Position numbers and translations under genes: made by a program | Part shown: positions 8,050 to 17,177 of the stretch, piece after piece | Position numbering within the stretch: the first letter of the stretch is position 1 | Layout of the letters: every line of letters starts with the position of its first letter | Assembly (NCBI GenBank): GCA_903875225.1 | Contig: CAIQVJ010000131.1 | Location: 1-64,000, forward strand | DNA from: an uncultured Pseudomonadota bacterium | Lineage (GTDB): Bacteria > Myxococcota_A > UBA796 > SXON01 | Reading direction: 5' to 3' | Length of the DNA stretch: 64,000 nt | The notes under the pieces: model-generated | Database searches by the model: none | What the model saw: only the letters and a program-made list of their open reading frames with translations | What the model was told of the DNA's origin: nothing

Positions 8050-8999
8050 GCCACACCCGTGGCGGCGACCACGGCCGCCGCCGGCGAGGCTCGAGGAGCC
8101 CTGCGGACCCACAGCGCCACGCCCACTTCCACGACGGCCTGCACGCCGAGCAGCACCGCCGAGAGCACGGCGTAGGCCGTGGCCGCCGGGATGACAACCC
8201 CGAAGTCCTGGAGGAGCGTGCCGTTCCAGAGCAGATCCCCTACCCCGTCGATCTTGAGCACCACCTCCACCACCACCGTGCCGGAGACGAGCTGCAGCGT
8301 GCGCGCGCGCATCTGACCGACCAACGCGGGGGTGATGTTGGGCAGCACGTTGGCGAGCACTCGCTCACCCCGCAGAACGGCAACCTGGACGTAGCGCTGC
8401 TTTCGCTCTCCCGAGAACAGGGCGCCGACCCCGGAGAGCGTGTCGGAGAAGGCGCCATCGGCGAGACCGAGCACGAGCGCTCCGGCCAGGAGGCGTACCC
8501 GGACGCCGTCGTCGCCGAAGCTGTTGGCGCCGAACTTCAGCTCGACGGCGGCTGCGGCGAGCAACGCGAGCACCACGGCCGGCACGAGCCCGAACGCCGA
8601 AAACACCGGCACGACCGCGCGTGGAACCCGCCCGGACGCCCCGAGGATGGCGGCCAGCAGCACCGGGACCATTCCCGCCGCGAGCAGGACAATCGTTGTC
8701 GGAACTGCGTTTTCAAGAAGGTCGCGAACCGGCGCCCCCTGGAGGTACCGCCAGGAATTCCCGAAGTCGCCGTGGAACGCAGCGTCCACCCACAGCCTGT
8801 AGTAGTTCCACGGCCCCTGGTCGAGGTGCCAGCGCGCCGAGAGCTCGGCCGTGCCTCCACACAGCTCCGGCGGGCAGATGATCTCGGCGGGGTCACCGGG
8901 GAGCGCCCAGATCAACGCCGTGATGATGCCCGGCACCGCGAACGGGAGCAGCAGCGCCGCCAGCAGGCGCATCAACGGACGCGTCCACCAGCCGTTCAT
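8046..8999 (-). CDS. Peptide-type ABC transporter permease (DppB/OppB-like)
   Basis: Inner-membrane permease of 317 residues. It has an N-terminal membrane segment (LLAALLLPFAVPGIITALIW), a periplasmic loop with LGDFGNSWRYL-type features (AFHGDFGNSWRY) and several later membrane segments. The cytoplasmic loop RYVQVAVLRGERVLANVLPN is a diverged EAA motif, followed by VGQMRARTLQLVSGTVVVEV as in DppB. ATG at 8999 follows the binding-protein stop by 43 bp. The coupling sequence is less conserved than in E. coli DppB, which may reflect the shortened ATPases it must contact. Confidence 0.9.
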   Translation of the reverse strand: MNGWWTRPLMRLLAALLLPFAVPGIITALIWALPGDPAEIICPPELCGGTAELSARWHLDQGPWNYYRLWVDAAFHGDFGNSWRYLQGAPVRDLLENAVPTTIVLLAAGMVPVLLAAILGASGRVPRAVVPVFSAFGLVPAVVLALLAAAAVELKFGANSFGDDGVRVRLLAGALVLGLADGAFSDTLSGVGALFSGERKQRYVQVAVLRGERVLANVLPNITPALVGQMRARTLQLVSGTVVVEVVLKIDGVGDLLWNGTLLQDFGVVIPAATAYAVLSAVLLGVQAVVEVGVALWVRRAPRASPAAAVVAATGVA

Positions 9000-9042
9000 C
9001 GGCTGGTCCCGGCGTGCAGGCGGGTGCTACGGTCCGAAGCGC

Positions 9043-10635
9043 TCAACTTCCATACTTCCAGGAGTCCACTTCGGTCCAGTAGAAGTACGGCGCGATCGTG
9101 TTCCCCCGCACCTCGGTGCGCCACGCCGACTTGGTGTCGAGCTTCCACAGGAACAGGTAGGGAAGGTCGTCCGCGAGCACCTGGTGGAGCTTGTGGTAGG
9201 CGTCGTCGGCCGCGGTGTCCGTTCGAGCGGCGTTGTACTCGGCGATGGCGTTGTCCACGTCTGCGTTCGAGTAGTTGAACACGTTCAGGGTGCCCTTCGT
9301 GCCAGCGCGGGTCTCGAAGATCGGGTTGACCTCCTCGACCACGCCGAAGCTCCACTTGCCGATCAGCAGATCGAACTCGGTGGCCTTGCCGGTGAGCACG
9401 CGGCGGTTCCAGTCGTCCGCACTCACGCGCTGCTCCTGCCGATCGAAGCCCCCTGCCCCGATCTGGTTCGAGATCTGCTGCAGGAGGTCGGGCGCCTCGT
9501 TGTCGAGCGGCGCCAGCATTCCGATGTTGAGCGTGACCGGGGCGCCCTTGTACTGCCAACGTCCACCCACGCTGGTCAGGCCCGCGTCGGTGAGGAGCTT
9601 GCCAGCAGCGGCCTTGTCGCTCTTCTCGTGGGTGGGGACGGCCCGATTGTAGAACGGCGACGACTGCACGAACGGTCCGGAGATGAACTCGCACGGGCTG
9701 TTCTGCTCACCGGGCTTCACACCGATCGAGAGCTGGCGCAGGTCCGTGCGGTCGAGGATCAGATCGAGCGCCTTCCGAACACGCTTGTCACCGAGGGCGC
9801 CCTTCTTGGTGTTGACCGCGACGTACCACCAGGACCGCAGGTCGTAGCTCTTGAGCTGGAGGTCGTCCGAATTGCTCACGTCCGCGCGCAAGGGCGGCGG
9901 CACCGCGATGATGCCCTGCACACCGTTGTTGCGCAGCGTGGTGACCTGCACGATCGGGTCGCCGCCTTCGGACAGCGACAGGTTCGAGATCGTGGCGGCG
10001 TGCTGGGCGTTTGCGTAGGCCTCGAACGTGACGCCGCGCTTGCCACGACTGCCCTTGTACGGCCCGGAGCCCACCGGGTGCACCGAGAAGTCGAGGTCGG
10101 GCGCTATCGCGGTCTTGCCGCCCAGGGCGTCGCTCGGCATGAGCGCAAAGCCGAGGCGCTCCTTCGGATTGTGGAAGATCTTGGTGAAGCGCACGAGCGC
10201 GACGAGCTGGCTCTCGGCGTCGCAGCCCGCGAGCACCGTACGGTAGCCCTCGGCGATAGGGCTCGTCGTTCCAGGGTCGAGCATCGCTGCCACGGTGAAG
10301 CACACGTCCTTCGAGGTGACGGACTTCCCGTCATGCCACTTCAGCCCCGACTTGAGCGTGAGACGGAAGGACTTGCCGCCATCCGCGACCTCGCCCTTCT
10401 CCACGATCCGGGAGATCAGCTGGTTGTCGATGGGACTGTGGAAGAAGATCCGGTCGAACACCAGCTCCTGGCTCCGAAAATCGACCATGGACTGCGCATA
10501 CAGCGGGTTGAGCGTGCTCGGAAGCGACTCCTCGTAGAAGCTCAGCGTCGCGCCGGTCGACGCGAGCGCGGCGACCAGACCGGCGCCGAGCAGGGCGAGT
10601 TTTGCTGGGGAGGCGTTTTCGGGGAGGTGGGACAT
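9043..10635 (-). CDS. Peptide-type ABC transporter substrate-binding protein (SBP family 5)
   Basis: Periplasmic binding protein of 530 residues that would deliver a peptide or similar solute to the adjacent permeases. It has an N-terminal hydrophobic segment (LALLGAGLVAALAS) and then the family-5 pattern: LNPLYAQSMVDFRSQELVFD, then FRLTLKSGLKWHDGKSVTSKDVCFT, and the paired segment around VHPVGSGPYKG. The C-terminal half contains KRVRKALDLILDRTDL, which is characteristic. Three cysteines are present in the mature part, unusual for this family and of interest beside a TlpA gene. ATG at 10635 was chosen because it directly precedes the signal; the frame is open for a further 960 bp upstream. 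The substrate cannot be read from sequence. Confidence 0.92.
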   Translation of the reverse strand: MSHLPENASPAKLALLGAGLVAALASTGATLSFYEESLPSTLNPLYAQSMVDFRSQELVFDRIFFHSPIDNQLISRIVEKGEVADGGKSFRLTLKSGLKWHDGKSVTSKDVCFTVAAMLDPGTTSPIAEGYRTVLAGCDAESQLVALVRFTKIFHNPKERLGFALMPSDALGGKTAIAPDLDFSVHPVGSGPYKGSRGKRGVTFEAYANAQHAATISNLSLSEGGDPIVQVTTLRNNGVQGIIAVPPPLRADVSNSDDLQLKSYDLRSWWYVAVNTKKGALGDKRVRKALDLILDRTDLRQLSIGVKPGEQNSPCEFISGPFVQSSPFYNRAVPTHEKSDKAAAGKLLTDAGLTSVGGRWQYKGAPVTLNIGMLAPLDNEAPDLLQQISNQIGAGGFDRQEQRVSADDWNRRVLTGKATEFDLLIGKWSFGVVEEVNPIFETRAGTKGTLNVFNYSNADVDNAIAEYNAARTDTAADDAYHKLHQVLADDLPYLFLWKLDTKSAWRTEVRGNTIAPYFYWTEVDSWKYGS

Positions 10636-10658
10636 CAAGCGACCTCGTTTGGGGGGGC

Positions 10659-12062
10659 TCAGTGCATCGGAACGCCGGGGGCGGCGCTCCGGCTGAGGCG
10701 GACATGGAGGGCATCGAGCGGGAGGCGGGCGACGTCGAGACCGGGAATCTCGTCGACAAGGGTGTGAACCATCTCTGTAGCCCGGACTGAGTTGCGGTTG
10801 CCAGCATCCCAGGCAGCGACCGAGAGCACGAACAGGGGGTCGTACGCCTTGCCGACCGCACGGTCGATGGCGTTCAGGCGCAACCGACCGCCGGAGTCTG
10901 CATCGCCAGCGGCGAATGCGGCGTCTGCAGCCACCCGGAGGAGGCCGGCGCGCGCCTGATCGGCGAAGAAACGGTGGAAGGTCTGCTCCCCCCCGGCTGC
11001 GGTAGCCATGGCGTCCTGCACGGCGGTCCCGAACACGGCCACCTGGTCGATCACGCAATCCACCGAGACCGCCTGCGCCGGGTTCGCGCCTTCGGGGGGC
11101 CTGGCGCCATCGGGCCCCGCTGCGCCCGCACTCGTGCACGACTGGATGATCGCGGCGTAGGGGCTGTCCTGTACGTGCTGGGAGACGGCCACGGGTGCCG
11201 TGAGCGGATTTCGCAGCTCGGCGGCGAGGGCGAGGTCCCCCCCCGTGGTGTAGGGCCCCAGGAACAGTGTTGCGTCCTCGATTTTCGGCGTGGGCACGGT
11301 CACGGACGCCGGCGTGGGGTCTCCGGGCACCCGGTGTGCACGGATGAGCAGCTGCGCGCCCGGATCGGGCGCGACTCCCCCGACCGCCTGGCTCTCGTGC
11401 CACCGCGCCAGAGCCCAGATGGCCATCAGGTCGGCGCTCGCGACAGCGAGCTTCTCCGGCGTCTGCTCGGGCAACGAGTAGGTAGGCACGGGCCCGAGGC
11501 CGGGAGCCGAGCCAGCTACCGACGGCGGGACCAGCAGCCCGTCGAGGAGCCCAGCGGTCGATCCGTTGGCTCCAGCGTCCACCCAGGCCTTCCACGCGGC
11601 ATCGCGTTTCGCGATGAGCGCGTTCGTCGAGCCGGAGCAGCCCCCGAACTTCGCCCTCAGCGCGGAATCCCCGAGGATCACGCCGGCTTCGCCGAGCAGG
11701 TACTGGACCTCCACCGGATCGGTCGGTTGGGCGTCCACCCCGTACACCTGCACGACGCTCTGCGCCGCGAGGAGCGCGGCCTCGTCGTACATCGCCGCGA
11801 ATTCGGCGTGCATGCGGGCCAGCCCCACCGGGTCGTTCTCTCCTGCCATGGCCGTGAGCGCGGCCTGGCGATCACCCTGGAAGTACGCGGTCCAGCTCGG
11901 CCGTCCCTCGAACGCGGAGCGTGCCGAGTCCACAGCCAGACGCACCTGCCACGTCTGCGCGAGCAGGCTGGTGGGCACCGCGCTCGTCGTCGCAGCAGGA
12001 GCAGCGGGCGCAGGCGCACCCGTCTGCTCTCCGCTGCAGGCGAAGAGGAGCGTGAAGATCAC
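10659..12062 (-). CDS. Lipoprotein of unknown function in the ABC transporter cluster
   Basis: The 467-residue product begins MIFTLLFAC, a short lipoprotein signal with the lipidated cysteine at residue 9, then an Ala/Pro/Thr linker to about 35. The remainder is mostly helical, with many Ala/Leu/Glu stretches that look like helical repeats, for example DEAALLAAQSVVQVYG and TEMVHTLVDEIPGLDV. No enzyme motif is seen. GTG at 12062 follows the TAG stop of the upstream gene with no gap, so the two are likely translated together. The stop lies 23 bp before the binding-protein start, supporting a role near the transporter, perhaps as an outer-membrane-anchored partner. Confidence 0.75.
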   Translation of the reverse strand: MIFTLLFACSGEQTGAPAPAAPAATTSAVPTSLLAQTWQVRLAVDSARSAFEGRPSWTAYFQGDRQAALTAMAGENDPVGLARMHAEFAAMYDEAALLAAQSVVQVYGVDAQPTDPVEVQYLLGEAGVILGDSALRAKFGGCSGSTNALIAKRDAAWKAWVDAGANGSTAGLLDGLLVPPSVAGSAPGLGPVPTYSLPEQTPEKLAVASADLMAIWALARWHESQAVGGVAPDPGAQLLIRAHRVPGDPTPASVTVPTPKIEDATLFLGPYTTGGDLALAAELRNPLTAPVAVSQHVQDSPYAAIIQSCTSAGAAGPDGARPPEGANPAQAVSVDCVIDQVAVFGTAVQDAMATAAGGEQTFHRFFADQARAGLLRVAADAAFAAGDADSGGRLRLNAIDRAVGKAYDPLFVLSVAAWDAGNRNSVRATEMVHTLVDEIPGLDVARLPLDALHVRLSRSAAPGVPMH

Positions 12063-13373
12063 CTACCCCTCACAGAATGCGGTGGTGCCGGCGGCGGACA
12101 CACAGTACTGCATGGCCGACTTCGTGTCCTGCGCGCTCGCCTTGGCGTAGTCGAGCCACTCCCGGGCGTAGTCCTTGGTCATGCCGCGATATTTCGCGCT
12201 CTTGGCCTCGTTCTCGTCGGTGTGCTCGGTCGTGTACGTCGCCTCGGCGTCCTGCCAGAGCTTGTTCGCCGCCTCTGTCTTGAGGCGTTCGAGGGCGAAC
12301 ACCCTCGACTTGTAGGTGTTCCCGGTCCACTTGGACTTGTTCTCGAGCGAGTAGTCCGCCCACCGGATCACGCCAGACGCCCGACCCGCCCCGCCGCGGG
12401 AGAGCTGGAGGGAGTACTTGTAGCAGAGATCGGGGTCAGAGCGGTCGATCTCCTCGAGGTGGCGCTTCACGAGCCGCTCCCAGTCCGTCTTGTCGCCCTT
12501 GCCTTCTGCATTGTTGATGAGGACCAGGGAGATCTTGGCCTTCGTCGTCTGCTGCGACTCAGAGGAGAGGCGGGCCTCGAGGCACTTCGTCTGCCCGAGC
12601 GTGAGCGATCCCATCATCGCCGCCGGCTCGAGCGTGACGAGGTCGGTGCAGTCGTTGCTGACCTGCGAGGTCGCGATGTTCGCCGTGGGCGTGGGCGCAG
12701 GCTGCGAGACCGGCGTCGCGACGGGGGTGGCAACGGGCTGGATGTTGGCGACAGGCTGCGTGACGGGCTGCGTCGCCGGCTGGCTCGTCGGCTGCATCGA
12801 GACCGGCGTGGCCGAGGGCTGTGACGACGGCTGGGACGAGGGCTGCGTCGGGCGGGTCGCGAGCGTGCTGTTGGGCGTGGCGTTGCCGTTGGGCGGCATC
12901 GTCGCGTTCGGGTTCGCCGTGGGGCTCACCGCCACATTGGGGGTCGCCGCGGGGAGCGTGCGGATGGACGCGTCCGGGTTGTTCGAGGCCTGGACGTTGG
13001 ATGGCTGGGTGGGTTGGGTCGGGTTCGAGGCTGCGACCGGAGTCGGCTGCACAGCAGCGACAGGCGCGGGGCGCGGCACCTCGCCCCCGGCAGCACCGCT
13101 GTAGGACGAGAGCCCGACGAACGGTGAGAAGGAGGCGGTAGGCTGCAGATCGAACCAGCCCAGACGACCGTCCGAGGGCAACGGGCGCCCGGCGGTGTCG
13201 TGGAGCATGCCCGGGCCGACGGCGCCACCCGAGGTGATGCAGGCCGTCCAGCCGTCCTGACAGGCGTTCGTGGGGAAGGCCGCGGCGAAGGACTGCCAGC
13301 CGCCCGCGGTGGCCGGCAAGGCCAGCGCGAGCAGCCCCAGGCCGGCCAGCATCGCTCGTGAAAAGCTGTGCAT
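12063..13373 (-). CDS. Secreted Pro/Thr/Gln-rich linker protein
   Basis: The 436-residue product has a clean signal peptide (LGLLALALPATA, cleavage near residue 24), a small N-terminal domain with two cysteines, and a long low-complexity segment at about 110-240 rich in Pro, Thr, Gln, Ser and Asn (repeated Thr-Gln-Pro and Ala-Thr-Pro). The C-terminal domain of about 195 residues is helical and contains EWERLVKRHLEE-like and YSLQLSRGG segments resembling TPR helices. At least seven cysteines are present. The linker could span the periplasm or peptidoglycan. ATG at 13373 lies 3 bp after the stop of the preceding gene. The family is unknown to me. Confidence 0.75.
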   Translation of the reverse strand: MHSFSRAMLAGLGLLALALPATAGGWQSFAAAFPTNACQDGWTACITSGGAVGPGMLHDTAGRPLPSDGRLGWFDLQPTASFSPFVGLSSYSGAAGGEVPRPAPVAAVQPTPVAASNPTQPTQPSNVQASNNPDASIRTLPAATPNVAVSPTANPNATMPPNGNATPNSTLATRPTQPSSQPSSQPSATPVSMQPTSQPATQPVTQPVANIQPVATPVATPVSQPAPTPTANIATSQVSNDCTDLVTLEPAAMMGSLTLGQTKCLEARLSSESQQTTKAKISLVLINNAEGKGDKTDWERLVKRHLEEIDRSDPDLCYKYSLQLSRGGAGRASGVIRWADYSLENKSKWTGNTYKSRVFALERLKTEAANKLWQDAEATYTTEHTDENEAKSAKYRGMTKDYAREWLDYAKASAQDTKSAMQYCVSAAGTTAFCEG

Positions 13374-13376
13374 TCG

Positions 13377-13802
13377 TTACTCCCTCGGCTCGTCGCGGCC
13401 GAAGCTGATGGTGGGCTCCTCGAGCTGGCCGTCGTCGACCTCGATCTTGGGGAGCGTGACGTCGATGAGGTTCCGGCGCTTGCGCACCTGGTAGGTGAGC
13501 ACCTGCGTGGTGTACCCGGGCGCGGAAATTTCCAGGTTCAGGGTCATGCCCGCGGTGAAGCGCAGCTCGCTGCCGTCCGGCAGGTAGAGCACGCTCGCCT
13601 CCCAGGAGCCATCCACGGCGTTCACCCGGTGACGGTCGGCCTCCAGGGGGTGGCGGACCACGGCGGTCGCGATGGGCGCCTTGGCGTCATCGCACACCAC
13701 GACGCGAACAGGCACGCCGTCATCCGGCGCCTTGTCCTTCGCGTACGCGGGGGCGGTGCTCGCGATCACCGTCTGGAGCATGAAGGAGAGGAGCATGGAC
13801 AT
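13377..13802 (-). CDS. Small secreted beta-sandwich (carboxypeptidase-regulatory-like) protein
   Basis: A 141-residue exported protein. The signal lies at about 1-22 (LSFMLQTVIASTAPAYA). The mature part contains the pattern of a carboxypeptidase-regulatory or PEGA-type beta-sandwich: AVVRHPLEADRHRVNAVDG, ELRFTAGMTLNLEISAPGY and TYQVRKRRNLIDVTLPK. Such domains are common on surface proteins and usually bind partners. The open frame extends upstream, but MSMLLSF at 13802 starts the signal and lies 2 bp after the stop of the TPR lipoprotein gene. The next in-frame ATG at 13796 is an alternative start. Confidence 0.78.
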   Translation of the reverse strand: MSMLLSFMLQTVIASTAPAYAKDKAPDDGVPVRVVVCDDAKAPIATAVVRHPLEADRHRVNAVDGSWEASVLYLPDGSELRFTAGMTLNLEISAPGYTTQVLTYQVRKRRNLIDVTLPKIEVDDGQLEEPTISFGRDEPRE

Positions 13803-13804
13803 GG

Positions 13805-14818
13805 TCAGCCTCCGAGCTGCTTCTTGAACACGGGATCCGCGGCAACATTCACGCCATTTGCAGAATCCCCCGATTCCGCCAGTGCACGCGCCACGGCGTC
13901 GCCCGAATACCCGTCCAGGAGGGCCTTCGCTGTCGCACCGTCCTTCGGAGCGAGGAGCATCGCAGCTGTCGCCCGTGCGTCCAGGTACCCGTCGGCCGGC
14001 GCCACAGGCTTGATGGCGTCGAGCATCTTCGTACAGCTTGCGCCGTCGCCGCTGGCGCACAGGTTGATCGCGCGCGTGGCCTGCACCCGCCACGCCTGCC
14101 CGGCTGGCGGGACGGTGATCGCGTCGAGCAGGTTCGTGGAGATGTCGGTCTCTCCGACCGAGGCCGCGCGCCCCGCCCAGAGCAGCAGCTGATCCGAGCC
14201 GTCCTCGCGGGTCTCCGCGTAGGCCTTCACCAGATCCTCGACGGAACGCACCGCGATCTTCCGCTGACCGAGCGCCCAGAGCGCCTGCGCCTCGGAGAGC
14301 CCCCCGACGAGCGCGTTCGGGTCGTTCATCAGCTCGAGGTACGCCGTGGCGGTCGCCCCGAGATCGCCGGGCGTGCCCTTGATCCCCTCGAGCAGCGCCT
14401 TGGCCGCATCGCGGTCCCCATCCGCGAGGTTCACCTCGGCCGCGAGCAGCTTGCCCGCCGGCGTGTTCGAGACGCTCGCGAACTCCTTGACCTTGTCGAG
14501 ATCGCCCGCCTTCATCGCCACCAGCGCCCGGCGCAGCTTCATCTCGCCGATCCGCTCCTTCGCTCCCGGCTCGGCAGCCGCGAGGATGGCATCCGCCCTG
14601 GCGGTGTCGCCCATCAGCATGTGGCCGTAGGCCGCACCGATGGCGAGGTCGGCGTCTGTCGGAGACTTGGCCAGCGCGCCGTCGTACATCGCGGTAGCCC
14701 CAGCCAGATCCCCGGCTTTGAGCAGAGCGTCCGCTTCGCTGACGGTCTTCTTGGAATCACCGGCGAGCAGCCCCTGGATGATGGAGCAGCCTGTGAGCAG
14801 GAGGAGCGAGGTGAGCAA
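13805..14818 (-). CDS. TPR-type lipoprotein
   Basis: I place the start at TTG 14818 because it yields MLTSLLLLTGC, a lipoprotein signal with the cysteine at residue 11, and a GGAG ribosome site lies 9 bases upstream; no ATG fits. The mature protein of about 327 residues consists of helical pairs of TPR/SEL1 character: EADALLKAGDLAGATAMYDG, AAYGHMLMGDTARADAILAA, LRRALVAMKAGDLDKVKEFA and AAEVNLADGDRDAAKALLEG. TPR lipoproteins usually act as scaffolds on the periplasmic face of the outer membrane. The gene is 65 bp downstream of the barrel gene and 2 bp before the next. Confidence 0.82.
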   Translation of the reverse strand: MLTSLLLLTGCSIIQGLLAGDSKKTVSEADALLKAGDLAGATAMYDGALAKSPTDADLAIGAAYGHMLMGDTARADAILAAAEPGAKERIGEMKLRRALVAMKAGDLDKVKEFASVSNTPAGKLLAAEVNLADGDRDAAKALLEGIKGTPGDLGATATAYLELMNDPNALVGGLSEAQALWALGQRKIAVRSVEDLVKAYAETREDGSDQLLLWAGRAASVGETDISTNLLDAITVPPAGQAWRVQATRAINLCASGDGASCTKMLDAIKPVAPADGYLDARATAAMLLAPKDGATAKALLDGYSGDAVARALAESGDSANGVNVAADPVFKKQLGG

Positions 14819-14883
14819 GGGTTGGGACTCCGAATCGCTGAAGTATCTCGTGGCGGCCGGTAATGCTCGCGTTCTGGTCGGCG

Positions 14884-16671
14884 CTAGAACGACGCGGACG
14901 CGCTCACCCGCGCACCGTTGAACCCCGGAAGGGAGCGGCACTGCCCCCCGGCGCACCGGATGCCCGCACGGTAGGCCCCATAGAAGGCCTTGAGCGTGAC
15001 GGCGCTGGTCGGCTTCCACTGAAGCTCGGCGGCACCGTAGAGGTCCTCACCCAGGTTGCCGGTCGACCGGACGAGCGGGTTGGACGAGTAGTCGTTGTAC
15101 AGGATGATCGCCCACGGAGCCCCGATCTTCACCGCGAGCGTCCCTGAGAAGTCGACGTAGTCGGTCTGCTGCTGTGCATTCACCCCCCAGTGGAACGCCT
15201 GCGCGGCCGGGGCGACCTCGATCGAGACGGGCCCGGCGATCGGGATGGTCAGGCTCGCGTCGATGTGCTCGAGGCGATCTGCACCGTAGTCCGTGGTCCC
15301 GTCCGGCAGCCGCCGATCGAGCCGGAACCCGGCGTTGAGCAGCAGGTGCGCCTCGCCGTGCACCCACGTCACGCCGGCCACCGTGTGCGTGATCGCCTCG
15401 GGCGTGGCGTTGAAGTGCAGCCCGCCGATCTCCGCGTCGTAGAAGGCCGCCTCGGAGATGTAGGGCGTGAGCGTGTCCGTTCCCTTGCCGAGGCGCAGGT
15501 CCACGCGGGCCCTGCCGCCCGTGAGATCGTTCGAATTCACGGCGGCAGAGCTGTCTTCGGTGATGACCCGCTCGTACTCCAGCGTGGGCCCCGCCGCGAT
15601 CTCGTAGCCGTCCGGTGAGGCGAAGGTGTTGAGGACCTCGGTGTTCTCCTGACGCTTGCCCTCGATCAGGATGGTGGCGAGGCCCGGATATGCGGAAGCG
15701 GAGATGTAGGCTTCGTAGCCGTTCTTCGCCGCGAGATCGTCGGCGACGTAGCTGAAGAAGTCGCCCTCCGCGAACCAGTCGATCCCGCCCACGCCGAGAG
15801 CCTCCACAGTGCCGCCGGCGACTGCCGCATCGGGCGCCTTGTCGTAGGCGAGCAGCACGTTCTGGGTGGGATCTGCCTCCCGGGCGAACTGGTAGAGCAC
15901 GCCGTGCGCGCCGAGGTTGACCGGGCCCAGTCCGTAGACGTCCACCCGCGCGCCGCTCACTGCGTGCTCCCTGCCGATGTGCAGGCCCACGTTTGGGTTC
16001 TCGAGCGCGATCTGCTGTGGGTTGGTCACGCCGGTGAACAGCGTGGCGTCGATGTTTCCGAGGTGCGCGATGCCCGAGACCCCACGCACCGAGGTGTCGA
16101 CATCGATGTCCGTGTTCTTGTTCAGGTTCACGGCGATCCCGCGCCCGAACGAAGCGTAGGAGTCCCCGAAGGTGAGCACCCCCTTCTTGCCGCGCACCAC
16201 GGCCGAGACCTTCTCGAGCTGGAACAGCGCGTCGTCGAACGGAGATCCGATGTCGGTGTACAGCGCGCGCTCGTGGACCAGCTCCCCGTCGAGGATGTAG
16301 CGGTTGCCCCACAGTCCCACAGCATCGCCGCTCAGCGAGACCGTGAACCGCGAGTTCCCGCCGGTGATGTCCAGCCGGTCGACCGCCTCCACGTAGTCCA
16401 GGATGCTCCGGTCCTCGAAGCCGGGGAGCTTGTCCTCCACGTGGTAGTAGCGCACCCGCAGGTCCTCGGTGCCGCTCACGCCCCCGCCCGCGAGCGAGGG
16501 GCCCTCGGCCTGCGGCACCGTGGGGCTGCTCCCCCCGAGCGGGTCCTCCGCCGGATCGCCGCCAGGGCCCGCCAGCGGGTCCACGGGCGAATCGCCCACG
16601 CCGGGGTCGGCAGGAGGATCTTCGGCGAGCGCCACACGACAGAGCCCGATTGCCAGGAACAGCACGCTCAC
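14884..16671 (-). CDS. Outer-membrane beta-barrel protein (DUF6029-like)
   Basis: A 595-residue exported protein. The signal peptide is residues 1-18 (FLAIGLCRVALA), followed by an acidic Pro/Asp/Gly-rich linker to about 60. The rest alternates hydrophobic and polar residues with many Gly, Tyr and Trp turns and ends in Phe, as expected for an outer-membrane barrel. The segment VLTFGDSYASFGRGIAVNLN recalls DUF6029 barrels as I know them; this is from memory. The start is GTG at 16671, overlapping the stop of the thioredoxin gene (GTGA), so the two are coupled. It could be the outer-membrane pore or receptor of this cluster. Confidence 0.82.
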   Translation of the reverse strand: MSVLFLAIGLCRVALAEDPPADPGVGDSPVDPLAGPGGDPAEDPLGGSSPTVPQAEGPSLAGGGVSGTEDLRVRYYHVEDKLPGFEDRSILDYVEAVDRLDITGGNSRFTVSLSGDAVGLWGNRYILDGELVHERALYTDIGSPFDDALFQLEKVSAVVRGKKGVLTFGDSYASFGRGIAVNLNKNTDIDVDTSVRGVSGIAHLGNIDATLFTGVTNPQQIALENPNVGLHIGREHAVSGARVDVYGLGPVNLGAHGVLYQFAREADPTQNVLLAYDKAPDAAVAGGTVEALGVGGIDWFAEGDFFSYVADDLAAKNGYEAYISASAYPGLATILIEGKRQENTEVLNTFASPDGYEIAAGPTLEYERVITEDSSAAVNSNDLTGGRARVDLRLGKGTDTLTPYISEAAFYDAEIGGLHFNATPEAITHTVAGVTWVHGEAHLLLNAGFRLDRRLPDGTTDYGADRLEHIDASLTIPIAGPVSIEVAPAAQAFHWGVNAQQQTDYVDFSGTLAVKIGAPWAIILYNDYSSNPLVRSTGNLGEDLYGAAELQWKPTSAVTLKAFYGAYRAGIRCAGGQCRSLPGFNGARVSASASF

Positions 16672-17177
16672 CCGGGCTGACCGAGCAGGGCCACCACAGC
16701 GTCCTTCACCTTGACCTCGTCGCCCGGGTTGTAGCCGGAGAAGACGTTCGCGATGTTCCCCGCCCTGTCGACCACCACGTTGTAGGGCAACGTCTTGGAG
16801 GGGTTGTACTGGCTCACGACAGCGCTGTCCTTGTCCTGGAGCACCGGGTACTTCAACCCGAGGCTGATCGCCGTGGGCTTCACCGCAGAGGACGACCGCG
16901 CGTCGTCGGCAGAGATGCCGAGCACCACGAAGCCCTTGGCCCCGAGCTCCTCGTACATCGCCTCCAGGTGGGGCATCTCCACCTTGCACGGCCCGCACCA
17001 CGTGGCCCAGAAGTTCACGAGCACCACCTTGCCCTTGTATTGCGAGAGCGTCTGCGTCTGGTTGGTGAGGTCCCGCAACGAGAAGTCCGGGGCCGCCTTG
17101 CTGGCGAGCGCATCCGGGGCGAGCATGAGCGCGCCGACGGCGCAGGCGACGAGGAGAACCACGGGGCGAGTGTTCAA
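16668..17177 (-). CDS. TlpA/ResA-like periplasmic thioredoxin
   Basis: A 169-residue thiol-disulfide oxidoreductase. The signal or membrane anchor is at 1-25 (VVLLVACAVGALMLA). The thioredoxin fold carries FWATWCGPCK with the redox cysteines at 61 and 64 and the cis-proline region near TLPYNVVVD. ResA/TlpA proteins reduce cysteines outside the cytoplasm, classically for cytochrome c maturation. No cytochrome genes are nearby, but several secreted proteins of this cluster contain cysteines and may be its substrates; that is inference. The start is TTG at 17177 with GGAGG four bases upstream. It is the first gene of the minus-strand run and is divergent from the response-regulator gene. Confidence 0.92.
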   Translation of the reverse strand: MNTRPVVLLVACAVGALMLAPDALASKAAPDFSLRDLTNQTQTLSQYKGKVVLVNFWATWCGPCKVEMPHLEAMYEELGAKGFVVLGISADDARSSSAVKPTAISLGLKYPVLQDKDSAVVSQYNPSKTLPYNVVVDRAGNIANVFSGYNPGDEVKVKDAVVALLGQPG

